A stretch of DNA of 64,000 nucleotides from Brevibacterium sp. XM4083 (lineage in GTDB: Bacteria; Actinomycetota; Actinomycetes; Actinomycetales; Brevibacteriaceae), in assembly GCF_006489205.2 (NCBI RefSeq), contig NZ_VFYR02000002.1, forward strand, positions 124,001 to 188,000. The letters are read 5' to 3'. Under the pieces are notes generated by a model. That model had not been told where the DNA came from, did not search any database, and was given only the letters and a program-made list of their open reading frames with translations. This document shows positions 55,859-64,000 of the stretch, piece after piece. The stretch's first letter is position 1, and each line of letters starts with the position of its first letter. The position numbers were made by a program, and so were the translations under genes.

Positions 55859-56521
55859 TCAGAAGAGGGTCGCGAAGAAGTTCCAGAACTGGACGACGAT
55901 GGTCGTGGCGATGATGAGCAGCCAGACGACGGCGATCGCGACGTTCTCCCGGGCGAGGACCGTGACCACGGCGCTGTCGCGGACCCCGCGGCCGAAGTTG
56001 CCAGCGAGCGCATTGTGAGCGGTGACCGCGCAGAACATCGGGATCGTCATCGTCCACACGACCATGCACCACGGGCAGCCGACGCCGATGACGTAGATCG
56101 ACGTGTAGTAGAGGAACATGACGAGGACGACGCCGAGGGCGAGTCCGATGTTGAGGCCGATCATGATCCAGCCGGGAAGCTTCGCGCGGGCGACGAGAAG
56201 GACACCGATGAGGAGCGGGAAGATGAACGCGGCGACGCCGAGGAGCTGATTGGGGAAGCCGAAGAGCTGACTCTGCGGATACTCCATGACCGAGCCGCAC
56301 GAGAAGAACGGGTTGAGGTCGCACGAGAGGACGGCGTCGGGGTTCTCGAGCTTCTCGTACTTCTCCACCGACAGGGCGAAGGAGGAGATGAAGCCGATCA
56401 CCGAGGTGACGATGAGGAAGACTCCCAGCGCCGTCGGGCGCAGCACCCACGGACGCTTCCGCGGAGGCGCGTCGATGGCATCGTCGAGGTCGTCGTCTGC
56501 AAGCGCGGGTGCCGTGTTCAC
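55859..56521 (-). CDS. Vitamin K epoxide reductase family protein (VKOR)
   Basis: Integral membrane thiol oxidoreductase, 220 residues with four to five helices. Active-site CPWC is Cys149-Cys152, and the loop pair Cys67 and Cys75 in SCDLNPFFSC shuttles electrons from a partner. In actinobacteria VKOR replaces DsbB to reoxidise DsbA for extracytoplasmic disulfides. GTG at 56521 is the only plausible start, although its AGGAG is just one base away. The very long frame on this strand upstream is a shadow of rne. Confidence 0.9.
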   Translation of the reverse strand: MNTAPALADDDLDDAIDAPPRKRPWVLRPTALGVFLIVTSVIGFISSFALSVEKYEKLENPDAVLSCDLNPFFSCGSVMEYPQSQLFGFPNQLLGVAAFIFPLLIGVLLVARAKLPGWIMIGLNIGLALGVVLVMFLYYTSIYVIGVGCPWCMVVWTMTIPMFCAVTAHNALAGNFGRGVRDSAVVTVLARENVAIAVVWLLIIATTIVVQFWNFFATLF

Positions 56522-56600
56522 ACTCCTAAGGATGCCTGCCCGCGGAGCATGCGGCAAACCCGGCGGGCCCGGTCTCAGCGGTCGGACAGCAGATCTGTGA

Positions 56601-56821
56601 CATAATGATGCGACGGATACCTGCTCCCACACCGGGCAGGAGAAGTGCCTCCACCGAGTCGAGGGAACGGCCTCGCAGGTCGACACGAAGAAGAGGCAGC
56701 ATCGACGGCCTACGCGCTGAGCGCGAGCCGAAGACGCCATCCACAGGTTTCGGTCCCACGGGGACCATGCAGGACACCGGAGATCCGTATGGTGTGAGCG
56801 GAGGCTCCGGTAGGAGTGAAC
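56601..56821 (+). promoter_or_regulatory. rne promoter and long leader
   Basis: CATAAT (56601-56606) is the best -10 and implies a 5' untranslated leader of about 210 bases. It contains a hairpin GGTCCC (56752-56757) with GGGACC (56761-56766) and ends with AGGAG (56812-56816), 5 bases from the ATG. Long structured leaders of rne are used for autoregulation in enterobacteria; here this is only suggested. Confidence 0.4.
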
Positions 56822-59728
56822 ATGAGCGATTCCACGAACGACAGCAACGGCACAGCCGATCCCACCGAGGGCATCCTCGCCGATCTCGCCGATCTGCAGG
56901 CCAACGCGGCCGCGGCCAAGGGCGCCGAGCACACGGTCGACGACGACGTCCGCGAGGAGCTCGACCACCTCGCCGATGCCGCGGGCTCCCTGCGGGAGAG
57001 CCCCGAGCGCGACGACGAGGACCGTGAGCGCGGTCGCCGTCGGCCCAAGCGGGCCCGCGATGCGGTCGCCAACCGCGGGCTCGTCTTCGAACAGTTCGTC
57101 CGCGAGACCGACGAAGGACTCGATCCCAGCGCCGAGGACGACGAGGATGAGTCGACCCCGCAGCCGCCGCAGGCCCCGGCCTTCGATCCCCGCAACCCCT
57201 TCGCCGCGCCGGCCGCCCCGGCCCCGGTCGAGCCTGCGAGCCGTCCGGCCGCCGCGGTGCCCCAGCACGGCGGACTGATCTTCCAGGTGCCCAAGGCGGA
57301 ACTCGCCGAGACGGTGAGCATCGACGACGACTTCGACGATGAGGACTTCGACGAGGACGAGACCGACGACCGTGACGACCGCGAGGATCGTGACGACCGC
57401 GACGACGAGGGCGGCAGTCGTCGGCGCCGCCGCGGCGGACGCGGTCGCCGCTCGCGCAGCCGCGACGATGACGAGTCGGAGGCGCAGAGCTCCCGCAGCG
57501 AGAAGAGCCGGGAGAAGCCTGCGGAGAAGTCCGCGGAGAAGGACTCCGAGACCGCAGACGGCGACGAACGGCCCGCCCGCGCGAACCGTCGCGGAGACAA
57601 GGCGGAGAAGAAGTCCGACGACGACGCCCGCGACAAGACGAGCGAGAGCGACGACGACGGAGACGACGAGGACGGCGGTTCGCGCCGCCGCCGGCGTCGC
57701 CGCTCCCGCTCCCGCGGCTCCGACAGCGACGAGGTGACCTCGCTCAAGGGCTCGACGCGTCTCGAGGCCAAGCGCCAGCGGCGCAAGGAGGGCCGGGAAG
57801 CCGGACGCCGTCGCCCCGTCATCACGGAGGCCGAGTTCCTCGCCCGCCGCGAATCCGTCGACCGCACGATGCTCGTGCGCGAGAACGGCGATCAGACGCA
57901 GCTCGTCGTCGTCGAGGACGGCATCGCCGTCGAGCACTATCTCAAGGAGAACCGTCAGCAGTCCTCCCTCATCGGCAACGTCTACCTCGGCAAGGTGCAG
58001 AACGTGCTGCCGAGCATGGAGGCCGCCTTCGTCGACATCGGCAAGGGCCGCAACGCCGTCCTCTACGCCGGTGAGGTCAACTGGGACGCGCTCGGCATGG
58101 ACGGCAAGGCCCGTCGCATCGAGGCCGCGCTCAGCCCCGGCGACTCCGTCCTCGTTCAGGTGACGAAGGACCCCGTCGGCCACAAGGGCGCCCGTCTGAC
58201 GAGCCAGATCTCCCTGCCCGGACGCTTCCTCGTCTACGTGCCCGGCAACTCGATGACCGGCATCTCCCGCAAGCTGCCCGACGTCGAACGGGCCCGCCTG
58301 AAGAAGCTGCTCAAGGAGCTCGTCGGCGATTCCAACGGCGTCATCGTCCGCACCGCCGCCGAAGGCGCGACGGACAAGGAGCTCAGCCGCGACGTCGAGC
58401 GACTCGCGAAGCGCTGGGAGACGATCGAGAAGAAGTCGAAGTCGACGAAGGTGCTGGCCCCGCAGCTGCTCTACAGCGAGCCCGACATGATCGTGCGGAT
58501 CATTCGCGACGTCTTCAACGAGGACTTCAATTCGCTCGTCATCGACGGCGACGGGGCGTGGAACACGATCCACGAATACGTCGAGGCCGTCGCTCCCGAC
58601 CTCCTCGAGCGGGTGCACCGCTACTCCGAGGATGAGGGGATCTTCGACCACTACCGGATCGAGGAGCAGATCCAGAAGGCCCTGCAGCGCCAGGTCAATC
58701 TGCCCTCGGGCGGCTCGCTCGTCATCGACCGCACCGAGGCGATGACCGTCATCGACGTCAACACCGGCAAGTTCACCGGGGCCGGCGGCAACCTCGAGGA
58801 GACCGTGACGCGGAACAACCTCGAAGCCGCCGAGGAGGTCATCCGTCAGCTGCGCCTGCGCGACATCGGCGGCATCATCGTCGTCGACTTCATCGACATG
58901 GTCCTCGAATCGAACCGCGACCTCGTCGTGCGCCGGCTCGTCGAGTGCCTCGGCCGTGACCGGACGAAGCACCAGGTCGCCGAGGTGACCTCGCTCGGTC
59001 TCGTGCAGATGACGCGCAAGCGCATCGGCACGGGACTCGCCGAGTCGATGGTCTCCGCCGGAGCCGACCTCACCGGACGCGGCCTGCTCCTGCCCGGGTC
59101 GGAGGAGGACGGGTCGAAGGCCCATCGCGGCAACCGGTCGCAGAATTCCGAATCCTCGGGCAACGGCAAACGCGACCGCAAACGCCGGTCGTCGAAGAAC
59201 AGCGAGTCGGAGTCACAGTCCGAGTCGGTCGGCAACGACGCCTCGCGCTCCGCAGTGGCAGCGATCGCGAAGGCGACGCTGAAGAAGGACGACGACGCCG
59301 AGGCAGCGGACGCACAGACCGACACGGGCGCAGCCGACACGACGCCTGAGGAGAAGCCGAGTCGCGCGAAGTCCCGCGGACGCAAGCGGACGAAGAGCAC
59401 CGACCGGTCCGCCGAGGCCGGCCGAGGCGACACCGACACGCAGGACGAGAAGCCGAGCACCGGCGAGGAGCAGCCGATGCTGCCCGTCGAATCGGAACCG
59501 GAGACCACCGCACCGGCAGCGGACGCTCCCGCAGCGGCGGAGGCCTCACCGGAGGCCGAGCCGGCGGGGGAGATGCCGCTGATGATCGGCGCCGACACGA
59601 CGACGAAGGTCGCCGTCGCCGCCGAGCCCGAAGCCCCGCGCCGCAAGGCCCCGGCGAAGAAGGACAAGCCGGCGGAGAAGCCCCAGGAGGCGCTGCCGAC
59701 CTCGTTCGTCATCATCGGCGAGGACTGA
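56822..59728 (+). CDS. rne: Ribonuclease E/G, lacking the zinc-link cysteines
   Basis: 968 residues. The N-terminal 330 are disordered and alternate acidic Asp/Glu and basic Arg runs. The catalytic core follows: S1 domain from about 375, 5' sensor/RNase H-like parts, and the DNase I-like site with Asp645 (IDVNTG) and Asp689 (DFIDM). Where other RNase E/G proteins have CPxCSGxG, this one reads AGADLTGRG: positions 747 and 750 are Gly and Leu, and the only Cys in the protein is in VECLGRD. The C-terminal 200 residues are again disordered. ATG at 56822 after AGGAG. Confidence 0.93.
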   Translation: MSDSTNDSNGTADPTEGILADLADLQANAAAAKGAEHTVDDDVREELDHLADAAGSLRESPERDDEDRERGRRRPKRARDAVANRGLVFEQFVRETDEGLDPSAEDDEDESTPQPPQAPAFDPRNPFAAPAAPAPVEPASRPAAAVPQHGGLIFQVPKAELAETVSIDDDFDDEDFDEDETDDRDDREDRDDRDDEGGSRRRRRGGRGRRSRSRDDDESEAQSSRSEKSREKPAEKSAEKDSETADGDERPARANRRGDKAEKKSDDDARDKTSESDDDGDDEDGGSRRRRRRRSRSRGSDSDEVTSLKGSTRLEAKRQRRKEGREAGRRRPVITEAEFLARRESVDRTMLVRENGDQTQLVVVEDGIAVEHYLKENRQQSSLIGNVYLGKVQNVLPSMEAAFVDIGKGRNAVLYAGEVNWDALGMDGKARRIEAALSPGDSVLVQVTKDPVGHKGARLTSQISLPGRFLVYVPGNSMTGISRKLPDVERARLKKLLKELVGDSNGVIVRTAAEGATDKELSRDVERLAKRWETIEKKSKSTKVLAPQLLYSEPDMIVRIIRDVFNEDFNSLVIDGDGAWNTIHEYVEAVAPDLLERVHRYSEDEGIFDHYRIEEQIQKALQRQVNLPSGGSLVIDRTEAMTVIDVNTGKFTGAGGNLEETVTRNNLEAAEEVIRQLRLRDIGGIIVVDFIDMVLESNRDLVVRRLVECLGRDRTKHQVAEVTSLGLVQMTRKRIGTGLAESMVSAGADLTGRGLLLPGSEEDGSKAHRGNRSQNSESSGNGKRDRKRRSSKNSESESQSESVGNDASRSAVAAIAKATLKKDDDAEAADAQTDTGAADTTPEEKPSRAKSRGRKRTKSTDRSAEAGRGDTDTQDEKPSTGEEQPMLPVESEPETTAPAADAPAAAEASPEAEPAGEMPLMIGADTTTKVAVAAEPEAPRRKAPAKKDKPAEKPQEALPTSFVIIGED

Positions 59729-59754
59729 GGCTCTCCCGCCTGCGAGCCACCGGC

Positions 59755-59800
59755 GACAGCGCAGCGCCCCACGTCGAATGACGTGGGGCGCTGCGCTGTC
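59755..59800. terminator. Bidirectional terminator between rne and the SPFH gene
   Basis: Perfect 21-bp stem, 59755-59775 (GACAGCGCAGCGCCCCACGT and one more base) with 59780-59800, loop GAAT. Confidence 0.88.
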
Positions 59801-59902
59801 CGTGCCCGGATCCGGGCTCAGCCGCTGCCCCGGACTCGACCCCAGCACGCGCGCGAGCCGGGCACGCGCACCGCGGCGGAGCCGAGGAGAGGGGAGCGGT
59901 GG

Positions 59903-60979
59903 TCAGGTGCCCGACTGCTTGTTCCGGGTCGTGCTGATCGTCGGCTGTGCGGCCTGATCGCCGCAGAGGACGATCATGAGGTTCGTGACGAGGTCGCTGC
60001 GTTCGGCGTGCCCGAGGGAGACGATGTCACGACGTTCGATCTGCTCGATCGCCGTCTCGACCATGCCCACCGCACCTTCGACGATGAGCTGCCGGGCCGC
60101 GACGACGGCCGTGGCCTGCTGCCGCTGGAGCATCGCCCGGGCGATCTCCGGAGCATACGCGAGCTGGGTGATCCGGGATTCGATGATCGACACGCCCGCG
60201 GCGGCGACCCGGGCGGCCACCTCGGCGGAGAGCTTCTCCGTGATCTCATCGGCATTGTCGCGCAGAGACATCCGATGCGGATCGGAGGAGTCGTAGGCGT
60301 AGGAGTTCGCGATATGGCGCACCGCCGTCTCGGCCTGGATGGCGACGAACTCCTCGAAATCGTCGACCTCGAACATCGCCTGAGCCGTGTCGCGGACCTG
60401 CCAGACGACGACCGCACCGATCTCGATGGGATTGCCGTCGAGGTCGTTGACCTTGAGCGTCGAGGTCTCGTGATTGCGGATGCGCGTGGAGATCTGGATC
60501 TTCGAGAAGAGGGGATTGACGAAGCGCAGACCCGACTGACGCACCGTGCCGACGTATTTGCCGTAGAGCTGGAGGACGACGGCGTGGCCGGGGGCCACCG
60601 AGGTGCAGCCCTTGAAGAGGAACATCGAGGCGATGAAGGCGAGGACACCGAGGACGAGGAGGATGACGCCGAGCGGGTTCTGTCCGATCATCAGGCCGAA
60701 GCCGACGAGTCCGAGGAGGATCGCGACGAGGAGGAGGACGACGGCGCCGACGATCGCGAAGTAGCCCGAGACCGCACCGGCGGGTCGTTCGCGGACCCGG
60801 TCGCCCTCGACCGACTCGATGCGGGTCGGCTGATCCGGTCCTGGTCGTCCGCCGGCGGGTCCGCCGGTCATCTGCGGGTGGTGGCCACCTGGGCGTCCGG
60901 GCTGCGGGTGCTGCCCCTGCTGCCAGGGCTGCTGGGGTGGTGGGGTCGGGTGCTGGGGAGGGGGAGGGTTCTGTGACAT
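59903..60979 (-). CDS. SPFH/Band 7 domain membrane protein
   Basis: 358 residues. A Pro/Gln/Gly-rich N-terminus of about 60 residues, two adjacent hydrophobic helices (roughly 72-95 and 102-124), then a Band 7 domain (GCTSVAPGHAVVLQLYGKYVG, split here across the start) with IVESRITQLAYAPEIARAML-like sequence near residue 275. Such proteins form membrane microdomain scaffolds; the partner NfeD is not seen nearby. ATG at 60979. Confidence 0.88.
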   Translation of the reverse strand: MSQNPPPPQHPTPPPQQPWQQGQHPQPGRPGGHHPQMTGGPAGGRPGPDQPTRIESVEGDRVRERPAGAVSGYFAIVGAVVLLLVAILLGLVGFGLMIGQNPLGVILLVLGVLAFIASMFLFKGCTSVAPGHAVVLQLYGKYVGTVRQSGLRFVNPLFSKIQISTRIRNHETSTLKVNDLDGNPIEIGAVVVWQVRDTAQAMFEVDDFEEFVAIQAETAVRHIANSYAYDSSDPHRMSLRDNADEITEKLSAEVAARVAAAGVSIIESRITQLAYAPEIARAMLQRQQATAVVAARQLIVEGAVGMVETAIEQIERRDIVSLGHAERSDLVTNLMIVLCGDQAAQPTISTTRNKQSGT

Positions 60980-61069
60980 GCGGCCAGTCTAGGTCACACC
61001 GGAAATCCACTATCCGAAACTCGCGGTGAGACCAATGTCACTTGCGCCGTGGTCGGTGTGATGCAGATA

Positions 61070-61085
61070 ACAGTTCTGTAACTGT
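61070..61085 (+). promoter_or_regulatory. Palindrome upstream of the symporter gene
   Basis: ACAGTT-CTGT-AACTGT is a perfect 6-bp inverted repeat 60 bases before the symporter start, next to a possible promoter (TTGCGC 61042-61047, GATAAC 61066-61071). A regulator site is possible. Confidence 0.35.
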
Positions 61086-61145
61086 CCGAATATTGGAAGG
61101 TCGATTGCTTGATCCCGGTGTCGCATTGCGGAACATTTGATCGAC

Positions 61146-62678
61146 ATGGACATACTGCTGCTAGCGTCAGACGCACCGACGTCTCCCGTCGACGATGCCA
61201 TCAACTCCTGGTTCACTCCGATCGCCACCTGGTTCTCCAGTGTGATCTTCGTGCCCGTCACGATCGGCGAGATCTCCTTCCCGTTCGTCGTCTTCTGGCT
61301 CATCCTCGGAGCCCTGATCTTCACCCTCTACTTCGGCTTCATCCAGTTCCGCGGCTTCAAGGTCTCCCTCGACGTCGTCCGCGGCAAGTACTCCAAGCCC
61401 ACCGATCCCGGCGAGATCACCCACTTCCAGGCCCTGGCCTCCGCCCTCTCGGGCACCGTGGGACTCGGCAACATCGCCGGTGTCGGCGTCGCCGTCGCCC
61501 TCGGCGGACCGGGTGCGACGTTCTGGATGATCATCGCCGGTCTGCTCGGCATGTGCACGAAGTTCGTCGAGTGCACGCTCGGCGTGAAGTACCGCGAGAT
61601 CGATGAGAACGGCGTCGTCCACGGCGGACCGTTCAAGTACCTGCCGGTGGCCTTCCGCCGGTTCTCCAAGCCCGTGGCCGCGATCCTCACCGGCCTCTTC
61701 GCCGTCGCGATCCTCATCTTCGGCGTCGTCGGCGGCGGCATGTTCCAGGCCAACCAGACGTTCGCCCAGGTCCGCACCGCCACCGGCGGGGCTGACGGCT
61801 TCCTCGGCGGCGCGTGGGCCGGACTGATCTTCGGCATCTTCTTCGCCCTCCTCGTCGGACTCGTCATCCTCGGCGGCATCCGCTCGATCGCGAAGGTCAC
61901 CGACAAGCTCGTCCCGGCGATGGCGATCTTCTACGTCGTCTCCTGCCTCCTCGTCCTCGGCATCAACTTCCAGCAGATCCCGATGGCGATCGGCGAGATC
62001 TTCGAAGGCGCCTTCAACCCGCAGGGCATCGCCGGCGGCATCGTCGGCGTGATGATCATCGGCTTCCAGCGCTCGGCGTTCTCGAACGAGGCCGGCATCG
62101 GCTCGGCCGCCATCGCGCACTCGGCGGTCAAGACCCGCCGGCCGATCTCCGAAGGCTTCGTCGCCCTCCTCGAGCCCTTCATCGACACCGTCGTCATCTG
62201 CACCATGACCGCCCTGACGATCATCGTCGCCAACCAGCCCTCGTACCGCGAGGACCTCGGCGAAGGTGAGATCGGCGGCGTGGCGCTGGCCTCGGATGCC
62301 TTCTCCACCGTCGCCTCGTGGTACCCGGCGCTGCTCGCCGTCGCCGTCGCGCTCTTCGCGTTCTCCACCCTCATCACGTGGACGTACTACGGGGAGCGGG
62401 CCTGGAGCTACCTCTTCGGTCGCGGCAAGGCGACGATCATGGCCTTCCGCGTCCTCGTCTGCGTCTTCGTCGTCATCGGCTGTGTCGCCAGCTTCAGCAA
62501 GGTCGTCGAGTTCGCCGATGCGGCGCTGTTCATGTGCGCCTTCATCAACATCCTCGGCCTCTACCTCCTCATGCCGGTCGTGAAGAAGGAGATGAAGAAG
62601 TACCTCGCCGACCGCAAGGCCGGCACCCTCACCGACCCGGACACCAAGGACGCGGTCCCGGTCGAGCAGCCCGCCTGA
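61146..62678 (+). CDS. Sodium:alanine/glycine symporter, AGCS family
   Basis: 510 residues with about eleven hydrophobic helices. LASALSGTVGLGNIAGVGVAV, ALGGPGATFWM and FSNEAGIGSAAIAHSAV are characteristic of AGCS carriers. It imports alanine or glycine with Na+. The ATG at 61146 lacks a good Shine-Dalgarno; a TTG at 61137 is an alternative. Confidence 0.93.
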   Translation: MDILLLASDAPTSPVDDAINSWFTPIATWFSSVIFVPVTIGEISFPFVVFWLILGALIFTLYFGFIQFRGFKVSLDVVRGKYSKPTDPGEITHFQALASALSGTVGLGNIAGVGVAVALGGPGATFWMIIAGLLGMCTKFVECTLGVKYREIDENGVVHGGPFKYLPVAFRRFSKPVAAILTGLFAVAILIFGVVGGGMFQANQTFAQVRTATGGADGFLGGAWAGLIFGIFFALLVGLVILGGIRSIAKVTDKLVPAMAIFYVVSCLLVLGINFQQIPMAIGEIFEGAFNPQGIAGGIVGVMIIGFQRSAFSNEAGIGSAAIAHSAVKTRRPISEGFVALLEPFIDTVVICTMTALTIIVANQPSYREDLGEGEIGGVALASDAFSTVASWYPALLAVAVALFAFSTLITWTYYGERAWSYLFGRGKATIMAFRVLVCVFVVIGCVASFSKVVEFADAALFMCAFINILGLYLLMPVVKKEMKKYLADRKAGTLTDPDTKDAVPVEQPA

Positions 62679-62689
62679 CCCTCACCCTC

Positions 62690-62726
62690 CCGTGCCCCGG
62701 CCGTCCCCGCGACGCCCGGGGCACGG
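62690..62726 (+). terminator. Terminator after the symporter gene
   Basis: CCGTGCCCCGG (62690-62700) pairs with CCGGGGCACGG (62716-62726). Confidence 0.75.
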
Positions 62727-62761
62727 TCGTGTCCGCGGCAGTGTTGCCTCTGCGGATTGTC

Positions 62762-62767
62762 TAGACT
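62762..62767 (+). promoter_or_regulatory. -10 box of the chorismate mutase gene
   Basis: TAGACT ends 6 bases before the GTG at 62774 and there is no Shine-Dalgarno, so a leaderless mRNA is likely. Confidence 0.5.
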
Positions 62768-62773
62768 GATCGG

Positions 62774-63091
62774 GTGACTGACGACGACACCGCCGCCTCC
62801 CAGGCCGCCGACCGCCTGCTCGAGCTGCGGGGCAGCATCGACAACATCGACGCCGCCCTCATCCATCTGCTCGCCGAGCGCTTCAAGCTCACCGAATCCG
62901 TCGGCGTGCTCAAGGCCGACCACGGTCTGCCCCCGGCCGACGAAGCGCGGGAGGCCCGGCAGGTCGCCCGCCTGCGCCGGCTCGCCGAGGACTCGCACCT
63001 CGATCCGGAGTTCGCGGAGAAGTTCCTCGCCTTCATCGTCGCCGAGGTGATCCACCATCACGAGCGGATCGCGGAGTCTCGCGAGAGCTGA
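62774..63091 (+). CDS. Chorismate mutase, AroQ type
   Basis: 105 residues, monofunctional helical AroQ domain: LRGSIDNIDAALIHLLAERF with the Arg and the following LTESVGVLKAD, then RQVARLRRLAED. It rearranges chorismate to prephenate for Phe and Tyr synthesis. No signal peptide, so cytosolic. GTG at 62774. Confidence 0.92.
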   Translation: MTDDDTAASQAADRLLELRGSIDNIDAALIHLLAERFKLTESVGVLKADHGLPPADEAREARQVARLRRLAEDSHLDPEFAEKFLAFIVAEVIHHHERIAESRES

Positions 63092-63130
63092 GCACCCGGT
63101 CCGGCGCCGTCGCAGCGCTGCGGTCCCGCA

Positions 63131-63158
63131 TCGTCGCCGGACTGCGGTGCGGCGACGA
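63131..63158 (+). terminator. Terminator-like hairpin after chorismate mutase
   Basis: TCGTCGCC (63131-63138) pairs with GGCGACGA (63151-63158); a second small hairpin (CGGAGGT/ACCTCCG) follows at 63161-63175. No T run. Confidence 0.45.
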
Positions 63159-63182
63159 GGCGGAGGTCACCTCCGCACCGGT

Positions 63183-63289
63183 TTGCCGTCGGCGGCCGGG
63201 ATCGACTAAGCTTGAACGTCGGTGCGTCCGTCGCACCACGGCTGGTGATTCCTCTCAATGGGTCTGTCGTTCAGGGAGTTCGCTCCCTG
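63183..63289 (+). promoter_or_regulatory. rplU promoter and structured leader
   Basis: TTGCCG (63183-63188) and TAAGCT (63207-63212) are 18 bases apart. The leader holds GGTGCG-tccgt-CGCACC (63221-63237) and a very stable hairpin CAGGGAG-ttcg-CTCCCTG (63272-63289) with a UUCG tetraloop. The position and length (about 130 bases) fit a ribosomal-protein autoregulatory leader, but I cannot match it to a known L21 leader family. Confidence 0.5.
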
Positions 63290-63346
63290 TCGAGCCAAGG
63301 CATCAACCGCCGTTCGCAAGATTTCTTACGCAGAAAGGGTTCGACC

Positions 63347-63655
63347 ATGGTCTACGCCATTGTCCGTGCCGGTGGCCACCAGGAAAAGGTCAGCGTCGGC
63401 GACATCATCACAGTGAATCGAATGAAGGCGCAGGCCGGGGACAGCGTCACGCTCGAACCCGTTCTCTTCGTCGACGGCGACGCGGTCACGACCGACGCCG
63501 ATGCCCTCTCCAAGATCTCGGTGAGCGCCGAGGTCGTCGGTGAGCTCCGCGGTCCCAAGATCGTGATTCAGAAGTACAAGAACAAGACCGGGTACAAGAA
63601 GCGTCAGGGCCACCGCCAGGACCTCACCCGTCTGAAGATCACGAACATCAAGTAA
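63347..63655 (+). CDS. rplU: 50S ribosomal protein L21
   Basis: 102 residues; [19 protein letters not shown] opening and [12 protein letters not shown] near the end are standard for L21. ATG at 63347 with AGAAAGGG upstream; the longer open frame from 63212 is leader. Followed after 15 bases by rpmA. Confidence 0.97.
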   Translation: MVYAIVRAGGHQEKVSVGDIITVNRMKAQAGDSVTLEPVLFVDGDAVTTDADALSKISVSAEVVGELRGPKIVIQKYKNKTGYKKRQGHRQDLTRLKITNIK

Positions 63656-63670
63656 GAGGAGGCCTCTGAC

Positions 63671-63922
63671 ATGTCAAGCAAAAAGGGAGTCAGCTCGACC
63701 CGCAACGGTCGCGACTCGAACCCGCAGTACCTCGGTGTCAAGCGCTTCGGCGGCCAGGTCGTCAAGGCCGGTGAGATCATCGTCCGCCAGCGCGGCACGA
63801 AGTTCCACCCCGGTGCGAACGTCGGCCGCGGCGGAGACGACACGCTCTTCGCTCTGACCGCCGGTGCCGTCGAGTTCGGCAAGCGCAACGGTCGCAAGAT
63901 CGTCAACATCGTCGGCGTCTGA
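63671..63922 (+). CDS. rpmA: 50S ribosomal protein L27
   Basis: 83 residues, [21 protein letters not shown] start, [22 protein letters not shown] core. No N-terminal extension like the processed one in Firmicutes. ATG at 63671 after AAGAGGAGG. obgE is usually next and would lie beyond the window. Confidence 0.97.
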   Translation: MSSKKGVSSTRNGRDSNPQYLGVKRFGGQVVKAGEIIVRQRGTKFHPGANVGRGGDDTLFALTAGAVEFGKRNGRKIVNIVGV

Positions 63923-63957
63923 CCGATACGATCTGATCTGCCCCGCTTCAGGGGTCC

Positions 63958-63989
63958 ATGAAGGGTGAGTCTCACGACTCACCCTTCAT
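63958..63989 (+). terminator. Terminator after rpmA
   Basis: ATGAAGGGTGAGT (63958-63970) pairs with ACTCACCCTTCAT (63977-63989) around CTCACG. Confidence 0.8.
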
Positions 63990-64000
63990 CTGATATAAGG

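Noticed and set aside
55859..59125. 1088-codon minus-strand frame covering VKOR and most of rne
   Set aside because: Only its last 220 codons are a real gene (VKOR); the rest is antisense to rne.

Overview
The window is GC-rich, densely coded chromosomal DNA from an actinobacterium. Three things support this: the gene order prmC - sua5 - wecA - atpI - atpBEFHAGDC - DUF2550 - murA - nucS, which resembles the corresponding mycobacterial region; the use of NucS instead of MutS/MutL; and TANNNT -10 boxes, several sitting only 6-9 bases before a start codon. A Brevibacterium-like member of the Micrococcales is my best guess, but this is an inference and no 16S gene is present.

Layout. 1-11902: release-factor methylation, tRNA t6A synthesis, a polyprenyl-phosphate sugar-phosphate transferase, the complete F1Fo ATP synthase operon, a DUF2550 protein and MurA. 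11903-14500: an accessory patch with an 80-bp tandem repeat, a DUF559/AbiEi-like gene broken by an amber codon, a REP-like palindrome, nucS and a small zinc-ribbon gene. 14600-19010: a FilP/DivIVA-like coiled-coil protein, a thiolase, a MOSC protein, a thiamine-binding-like protein and a small membrane protein. 19100-26000: tRNA-Arg, two overlapping dynamin-like GTPase genes, an ssb paralogue preceded by a perfect palindrome, a Ser-rich lipoprotein and EttA. 26070-36700: thioesterases, truncated haemoglobin with an MscS channel, aminopeptidase N, an Rv2466c-like thioredoxin-fold protein, RpiB, an alcohol dehydrogenase and a secreted sugar dehydrogenase. 36800-43060: tRNA-Pro, tRNA-Gly, trigger factor, clpP1-clpP2, clpX and an MFS exporter. 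43171-49850: an ArsR/SRPBCC pair, AIM24, ValRS, an acyltransferase and an SDR. 49980-55714: a T-box leader, then ileS-folC-DUF4233-ndk. 55859-63922: VKOR, RNase E/G, an SPFH protein, a Na/amino-acid symporter, chorismate mutase and rplU-rpmA; the window ends at the terminator after rpmA.

Most of the window is core metabolism and protein quality control. The clpP1P2 promoter carries a close match to the ClgR operator, trigger factor lies just upstream and clpX just downstream, so 37.2-41.8 kb reads as a proteostasis block. The ileS leader looks like an actinobacterial translational T-box, here ahead of an eukaryote-like IleRS.

No wholly new multi-gene system could be demonstrated. The least conventional signals are the hairpin-forming 80-bp tandem repeat with a related copy 1.3 kb away, the amber-interrupted DUF559 gene, an RNase E/G lacking the zinc-link cysteines, the paired dynamin-like GTPases, a palindrome upstream of ssb that shares a 12-mer with the accessory patch, and palindromes overlapping the atp, arsR and ettA promoters.
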